From Parachlamydia sp. (lineage in GTDB: Bacteria > Chlamydiota > Chlamydiia > Chlamydiales > Parachlamydiaceae), in NCBI GenBank assembly GCA_021298935.1, contig JAJTHR010000059.1:1-11077 (forward strand): DNA of 11,077 bases. Reading direction: 5' to 3'. The notes under the pieces were generated by a model, which saw nothing but the letters and a program-made list of their open reading frames with translations, had not been told where the DNA came from and searched no databases. Shown here piece after piece: positions 6,770-11,077 of the stretch. The position numbers were made by a program, and so were the translations under genes. Position 1 is the first letter of the stretch; each line of letters opens with the position of its first letter.

Positions 6770-9328
6770 ATGAAAAAAAATTGGATATGGTTTTTAAGCT
6801 TGGCTTGCATGACCGCCAGCACATCTCTTTTGGCCCAATCCATTGAGGAAAAGAAAAGGCATCTTCAGTCGGAAGAAAGCGATCTGGATAAGGAAATGGA
6901 TCATCTTTTGATTCAGGTCAACAAAGAGACTGCCGAAAAGCAGACTGAAATCAAGCGGCTGTACCAACGTGTGTTTGAACTATATAGCGAAGAGGCCCCC
7001 CCCGAACAGTACCGCAGCTTGCTTGATCAGATCAACCACATTAGGAATGCCCTTTACCAGCTTGAAACGAGGTGGCGCGAACTGGCTTCCAGAAGCAACC
7101 GCACCGAAGCCTATGGTTTATGGCATGCCCCCGACACGACACTTGAACAATTGATTATCGATTATGGCTCCCAAGATTTTGTCTATTTAATTCCTCCTGA
7201 GGTAGCCTCCATCCGCTTAAGCGTCGACTCCAATTTGCCGATTCCTCGTGCCGCCTGGAGTGAAATGCTCGAACTGATTCTCAGCCAGAATGGCGTGGGC
7301 ATCAAAGGTTTGAATCCTTACCTGCGCCAGCTTTATCTCATCAATCAGAATCATTCCAGCATACGCCTCCTAACGAATCAAAGGGCCGACCTGGAAGTGC
7401 TTCCCAAGGATGAGAGAGTCGGCTTTGCCGTTTCGCCCGAGCCATCCGAGCTTAGACGCTCCTTCCAGTTTTTGGAGCGCTTCATCAACCCTAACAGTAT
7501 GGCGCTGCAAGTTTTCGGAAGGGACATTTTTATCATCGGGCCGGCGGGCGAGATCCAGGACATCCTTAAGCTTTATGATTTTATTGCCAGCAACCGGGGA
7601 GACAGGGATTACCGTCTGATTCCGGTACGCAAAACACGCGCGGATGAAATGGCCCGCATCCTCTCTGTCATTTTCGATCAGGGAGAGCTTTCTTCCCGGC
7701 CGCTTCCTCCTCCACCTCCGTCTGAGGGAAGGCCTCCTTTTTCGCCTCCCAAAAATAATGCAGAAGGGGGGGGATTGAGAATTGTCGTTCTTGAAAACAT
7801 GGCGCAGGCCCTATTTGTCGTGGGAACGAAAGAAGAGGTGCGCAAGGCCGAAGAGGTGGTATGTGATGTGGAAAGCCGCATTGGCGGCGCACGTGACAAA
7901 ATTGTTTTTTGGTACACTGTCAAGCACTCCGATGCGGAAGAGCTGGCCGACGTCCTGTACAGAATTTATAATTTAATGATTACCACCGGTACTGGCGGTC
8001 CAGGGCCGAATGGCGGCACTAAAAACGTGGAAAATGAAATTAATATCGCGGATCAAAACGGTCCCTCTTTTCCACCCCCCATGCTGCCTCCCCAAAAGGA
8101 ACCCCCTATTCTGCTTTACGGCCAGGAAGGCTATTATCAGGAAGGCGGCTTCATTGTGAATCCGGCCCCCGCCCAGCCCGGCATTTTCAGGCAAACGGAT
8201 CCCAATCTGGGAAGAGACAATTTCATTGTCGATGCAAAAAGAGGGGCTATCGTGATGGTGGTGGAGGCCGACACTCTTCCAAAAATGAAAGACTTGCTGC
8301 GGCGTCTCGATGTGCCGAAAAAAATGGTGCAGATTGAAACCCTCTTGTTTGAAAAAATGCTTACCCGGGAAAATTCTTTTGGGATGAACCTTCTCAGGAT
8401 CGGCCAGCACATTGCGTCTAATCATCCTATTACCGGAGGGGCATTTAACAACGTTTTCCCTGTGCATAGTCATCACGGAACCCCTGGGAATGCAGGCGTA
8501 TTTGAGTTTTTCTTAAGCCGAAAAGGGTCTAGCTGCGGCATTCCCCCCTTTGATTTGGCTTACAAATTCCTCCTTTCGCAAGATGATGTTCAAATCAATT
8601 CCAATCCTTCCATCCTGACGATGAATCAAACGCCGGCCACGATCGCGATTAATGAAGATATTTCCATCAATACAGGGGTGTTTGAAGTGGAAACGGCAAA
8701 AGGAGTGACCTTAAAAGATGCCTTTACCCGTGCGCAATATGGGATCACGATCAGCGTCAAGCCGACCATCCATATGAATGAGCGCTCTCCCGATGACGAA
8801 TGGGACTTTGATTACGTGACGCTTGAGACAGACATTACATTTGATACGATCCATCCCGGAGGAGATCCCAGCCGTCCGGATGTGACAAGAAGGCATATCA
8901 CTAACCAGGTTCAGGTGCCCGATGGGGATACAGTGATCCTGGGGGGCTTAAGGCGGAAAAACACCAATGACAATCGCGATGCAATCCCCTTTATTGGCGA
9001 ACTGCCCGGTTTAGGAAAGCTTTTCAGCATTAATTCACTCAAGGACCTTTCGTCCGAAATGTATATTTTTATCACGCCCCATATCGTAAAAGATCCCAAA
9101 GAGCAGCTGCATTGCTTGCGTCAAGAACTTCTTTGCTTGCGGCCCGGCGACATCCCTTACTTTTTGGAATGTGTCGAAGAGGCGCACCGTTATGAAAAAA
9201 CTCGTTTGATGGAAGGAAGCATGACGCTGCTGTTCGGACGTCCGAAAGACCGGTACTACATTTCCGATTGCTGTAAGGCAGACGATTTCGTCTGCGATTA
9301 TCAAGGAGAGTATGACGGCCGAGAATAG
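6770..9328 (+). CDS. gspD: Type II secretion system secretin GspD (outer-membrane channel)
   Basis: Forms the multimeric outer-membrane gate of a type II secretion or related system. I chose the ATG at 6770 because it yields a signal peptide (MKKNWIWFLS, hydrophobic core, likely cleavage after Ala22 in SLLA|QS); the frame extends to 6689 but that part overlaps the upstream gene and destroys the signal. The mature 852-residue protein has a charged coiled-coil region (about 25-108), an N0-like domain (about 122-192), N-domain repeats (about 245-275, 280-400 with a Pro-rich insert at 309-327), a Gly/Pro-rich linker (405-475), and the secretin core (about 485-772). The secretin signature VPDGDTVILGGLRR is at 716-729, followed by PFIGELPGLGKLF (740-752) and the last strand MYIFITPHIV (764-773). 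An 80-residue C-terminal tail holds six cysteines. The ribosome-binding site is poor, suggesting translational coupling to the gene 13 nt upstream. Its end overlaps gspE by 17 nt. A type IV pilus-type role is possible. Confidence 0.93.
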   Translation: MKKNWIWFLSLACMTASTSLLAQSIEEKKRHLQSEESDLDKEMDHLLIQVNKETAEKQTEIKRLYQRVFELYSEEAPPEQYRSLLDQINHIRNALYQLETRWRELASRSNRTEAYGLWHAPDTTLEQLIIDYGSQDFVYLIPPEVASIRLSVDSNLPIPRAAWSEMLELILSQNGVGIKGLNPYLRQLYLINQNHSSIRLLTNQRADLEVLPKDERVGFAVSPEPSELRRSFQFLERFINPNSMALQVFGRDIFIIGPAGEIQDILKLYDFIASNRGDRDYRLIPVRKTRADEMARILSVIFDQGELSSRPLPPPPPSEGRPPFSPPKNNAEGGGLRIVVLENMAQALFVVGTKEEVRKAEEVVCDVESRIGGARDKIVFWYTVKHSDAEELADVLYRIYNLMITTGTGGPGPNGGTKNVENEINIADQNGPSFPPPMLPPQKEPPILLYGQEGYYQEGGFIVNPAPAQPGIFRQTDPNLGRDNFIVDAKRGAIVMVVEADTLPKMKDLLRRLDVPKKMVQIETLLFEKMLTRENSFGMNLLRIGQHIASNHPITGGAFNNVFPVHSHHGTPGNAGVFEFFLSRKGSSCGIPPFDLAYKFLLSQDDVQINSNPSILTMNQTPATIAINEDISINTGVFEVETAKGVTLKDAFTRAQYGITISVKPTIHMNERSPDDEWDFDYVTLETDITFDTIHPGGDPSRPDVTRRHITNQVQVPDGDTVILGGLRRKNTNDNRDAIPFIGELPGLGKLFSINSLKDLSSEMYIFITPHIVKDPKEQLHCLRQELLCLRPGDIPYFLECVEEAHRYEKTRLMEGSMTLLFGRPKDRYYISDCCKADDFVCDYQGEYDGRE
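9303..9308 (+). promoter_or_regulatory. Ribosome-binding site for gspE inside gspD
   Basis: AAGGAG lies 3 bases before the ATG at 9312, within the last codons of gspD. It decides the gspE start and implies a 17-nt coding overlap. The spacing is on the short side. Confidence 0.65.
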
Positions 9329-10904
9329 CGCACAACAACTCGATGCAGGCAGCCAGCTCGCTGAGCAATTCGGCATGCCCATTTACTACGAGCTTTCTTC
9401 TTTGCGGGTGGGCAAGGAGATTTATAAAAAAATTCCTTACGCCTTTGCTAAGAAGCACATTGTTCTGCCGATTCTTGAAAAAGAGACGGCGGTGTTGGTG
9501 GCTGTGGCAGACCCTTTGCAGCTTTCCCCGTTGGAAGATCTCCGCTTTATGCTGGGATGCGAGGTGGAAGCAGCCTACAGCCCGCGCGATGCGGTCCTCT
9601 CCGCTATTCATGAATGCTACAATACTGAAGACGGCGCGGCTTCCGAGCTGATTGCCGGCATGTCAGACAAGGGAGAGGATGGACAAGGGGAAGTGGAGGT
9701 CTTCGATCTTCTTGACCAGACTAAGCATCAGTCCCCTGTCGTTCAACTTCTTAATTTAATTTTGACGGAAGCGATCCAGCAAGGGGCTTCCGATATTCAC
9801 TTTGAGCCCTCGGAAAATGGAATGCGGGTGCGCTACCGGATCGACGGTGTTTTGCAAAACCGGCACGCCCCCCCGACTGACTATCAGGTGCAGCTCCTTA
9901 CCCGTATCAAGGTCATGTCAAAGCTTGACATTGCCGAGCACCGTCTTCCTCAGGACGGACGCATTAAATTACGCATGGGGCGGCGTGAGATTGATTTTCG
10001 TGTCAGTACAGTACCGATTGCCGGTGGAGAGCGGATCGTCCTGCGAATTTTGGATAAAGGAAATATACAGCTTGGACTCGATACGATCGGCATGCTGCCT
10101 CCTGTTTTTGAACAGTTTAAAAAATTGATCACCTTGCCGGAAGGCATTGTGCTTGTGACGGGCCCGACAGGAAGCGGTAAAACGACCACGCTTTATAGCG
10201 CCTTATGCGACATGACAAATGACGAAACCAATATCATGACGATTGAGGATCCTGTTGAGTATAACTTAAAAGGGATTGCGCAGATCGGCGTCCATCATAA
10301 GATCAAGCTCGATTTTGCGACCGGCTTGCGCCACATATTGCGCCAGGACCCCGACGTGATCATGGTGGGGGAGATCAGGGATAAGGAAACGGCGGAAATT
10401 GCCATCCAGGCTGCTTTAACCGGCCACCTTGTTTTAAGCACGCTGCATACGAACGACGCCCCTTCCGCAATTACCCGCCTGGTCGACATGGGCATCGAGC
10501 CCTACCTTCTTTCCTCGTGTATTGTAGGGATATTAGCTCAGCGCCTCGTTCGCCGCATCTGCCCTGGCTGTCATGAAAAATATGAGCCAAGCTTGAGGGA
10601 GCTGCAAAGCTTAGGGATTAATCCTGCTGATCTGGAAGATGGCTGCCTGACCCGAGGAAAAGGGTGCAGCCAATGCTATGGAACCGGTTTTAAAGGCAGG
10701 CACGGGGTTTATGAGCTGATGCCGGTGAGCAACGCCATTAACAAGCAGATTGTGAAAAGTCCGGATGCCATCGAATTAAGAAAAGTGGCTTTGCAGCAAG
10801 GCATGATCAGCCTCTTGGGCCATGGCGCTGAGCTTGTCAAAGCCGGCATCTCCACTGCGGCCGAGGTCTTGCGCGTGGCAAGGGGAATTGAGGAGCAAAC
10901 GTAA
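9312..10904 (+). CDS. gspE: Type II secretion ATPase GspE
   Basis: Cytoplasmic hexameric ATPase that powers pseudopilus assembly through the GspF platform. The 530-residue chain has an N-terminal T2SSE_N/MshEN-type domain (about 38-105), an acidic linker (about 115-135), the N2 domain (about 140-250, with GASDIHFEP at 158-166 and the RYRIDG block at 174-179) and the RecA-like motor. Motifs are Walker A GPTGSGKTT (284-292), Asp box IEDPVEYN (311-318), Walker B with QDPDVIMVGEIRD (345-357) and His box TGHLVLSTLHTNDA (370-383). A zinc tetracysteine C417-x-x-C420 and C452-x-x-C455 lies in the C-terminal subdomain, a hallmark of GspE/PilB ATPases rather than PilT retraction ATPases. All catalytic residues look intact. 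It overlaps gspD by 17 nt and is followed after 1 nt by gspF, giving a tightly packed operon. Confidence 0.96.
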   Translation: MTAENSAQQLDAGSQLAEQFGMPIYYELSSLRVGKEIYKKIPYAFAKKHIVLPILEKETAVLVAVADPLQLSPLEDLRFMLGCEVEAAYSPRDAVLSAIHECYNTEDGAASELIAGMSDKGEDGQGEVEVFDLLDQTKHQSPVVQLLNLILTEAIQQGASDIHFEPSENGMRVRYRIDGVLQNRHAPPTDYQVQLLTRIKVMSKLDIAEHRLPQDGRIKLRMGRREIDFRVSTVPIAGGERIVLRILDKGNIQLGLDTIGMLPPVFEQFKKLITLPEGIVLVTGPTGSGKTTTLYSALCDMTNDETNIMTIEDPVEYNLKGIAQIGVHHKIKLDFATGLRHILRQDPDVIMVGEIRDKETAEIAIQAALTGHLVLSTLHTNDAPSAITRLVDMGIEPYLLSSCIVGILAQRLVRRICPGCHEKYEPSLRELQSLGINPADLEDGCLTRGKGCSQCYGTGFKGRHGVYELMPVSNAINKQIVKSPDAIELRKVALQQGMISLLGHGAELVKAGISTAAEVLRVARGIEEQT

Positions 10905-10905
10905 C

Positions 10906-11077
10906 ATGCCTCTTTACCAATATGATTATGTGGATGCAGAGAGAAGAAGGCGCTCGGGGCTGATTGAGGCATTGAGCGACAAGGAGGCAAAGCAAAAGCT
11001 GAGGGATCAGGGATTGATTGTGACAAAGATCTCAATCAAGTCCAAGATCAAATCGAAGCAGAATATAAAGGGCGAAA
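10906..11077 (+). CDS. gspF: Type II secretion inner-membrane platform protein GspF, N-terminal part (cut by window edge)
   Basis: The frame opens one base after the gspE stop with MPLYQYDYVDAERRRRSGLI and stays open for 57 codons to the window end. It continues with EALSDKEAKQKLRDQGL. A start of the form MPxYxYxxxDxxGxxxxGxIEAxSxxxAxxxLRxQGL is the well-known N-terminus of GspF/PilC platform proteins, which then carry two four-helix domains and three membrane helices outside this window (full length is near 400 residues in the family). The ribosome-binding site AGGAG (10891-10895) lies in the end of gspE. In the complex GspF contacts GspE and the pseudopilus base. The Lys-rich stretch at about 46-56 (IKSKIKSKQNIK) replaces the usual linker and is somewhat unusual. 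Confidence 0.88.
   Translation, partial: MPLYQYDYVDAERRRRSGLIEALSDKEAKQKLRDQGLIVTKISIKSKIKSKQNIKGE

Noticed and set aside
7973..8476. 167-codon minus-strand open frame opposite gspD
   Set aside because: It lies wholly within the well-supported secretin gene, its product is His/Arg-rich without domain features, and no ribosome-binding site supports it. It is an antisense shadow.
9072..9611. 179-codon minus-strand open frame across the gspD/gspE junction
   Set aside because: Both plus-strand genes are certain here from conserved motifs, and the antisense product shows no recognisable order.
1..11077. CRISPR arrays, tRNA or rRNA genes, insertion sequences, riboswitches
   Set aside because: No spaced direct repeats, cloverleaf or rRNA-like sequence, transposase or terminal inverted repeats were seen. 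Nearly all of the window is protein coding.

Overview
The window looks like a chromosomal piece of an environmental (amoeba- or protist-associated) member of the Chlamydiota. The main reason is the right half, where a gene for an unrecognised single-pass protein precedes gspD, gspE and gspF in the compact order I recall from Chlamydia. The proteins are also chlamydia-like in style: a long coiled-coil N-terminus on the secretin, and no gspC or other canonical accessory gene in sight. Genes look mid-GC by eye and the intergenic spacers are AT-rich. The assignment is inference; no rRNA or other phylogenetic marker is present.

Left edge (1-216, minus strand): the N-terminal 72 codons of a gene running off the window, resembling the first strand of a glycoside hydrolase family 18 (chitinase-like) barrel. 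It is divergent from the next block across a 74-base spacer.

Light-repair block (291-4512, plus strand): three genes joined by two ATGA stop/start overlaps. They encode a class I-like DNA photolyase, a YbjT-type atypical SDR with a C-terminal DUF2867 domain, and a second, distantly related cryptochrome/photolyase of the prokaryotic 6-4 (FeS-BCP/CryPro) family. This second enzyme has lost the cysteines that hold the [4Fe-4S] cluster in characterised members. The block reads as one co-translated photoreactivation operon and ends in a convergent spacer with a terminator-like hairpin.

Middle (4611-5117, minus strand): a small unrecognised membrane protein with a charged N-terminus. The 226-base AT-rich spacer to its right carries divergent promoter-like hexamers and a perfect 10-bp inverted repeat.

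Secretion block (5344-11077, plus strand): a 470-residue protein with an N-terminal membrane anchor and Pro-rich tail (unrecognised, in the position of a GspC-like adaptor), the secretin GspD, the ATPase GspE, and the start of the inner-membrane platform protein GspF, cut by the window edge. Gaps are 13 nt, a 17-nt overlap, and 1 nt, so this is very probably one transcript for a type II secretion (or type IV pilus-like) machine. Pseudopilin genes would be expected to the right, outside the window.
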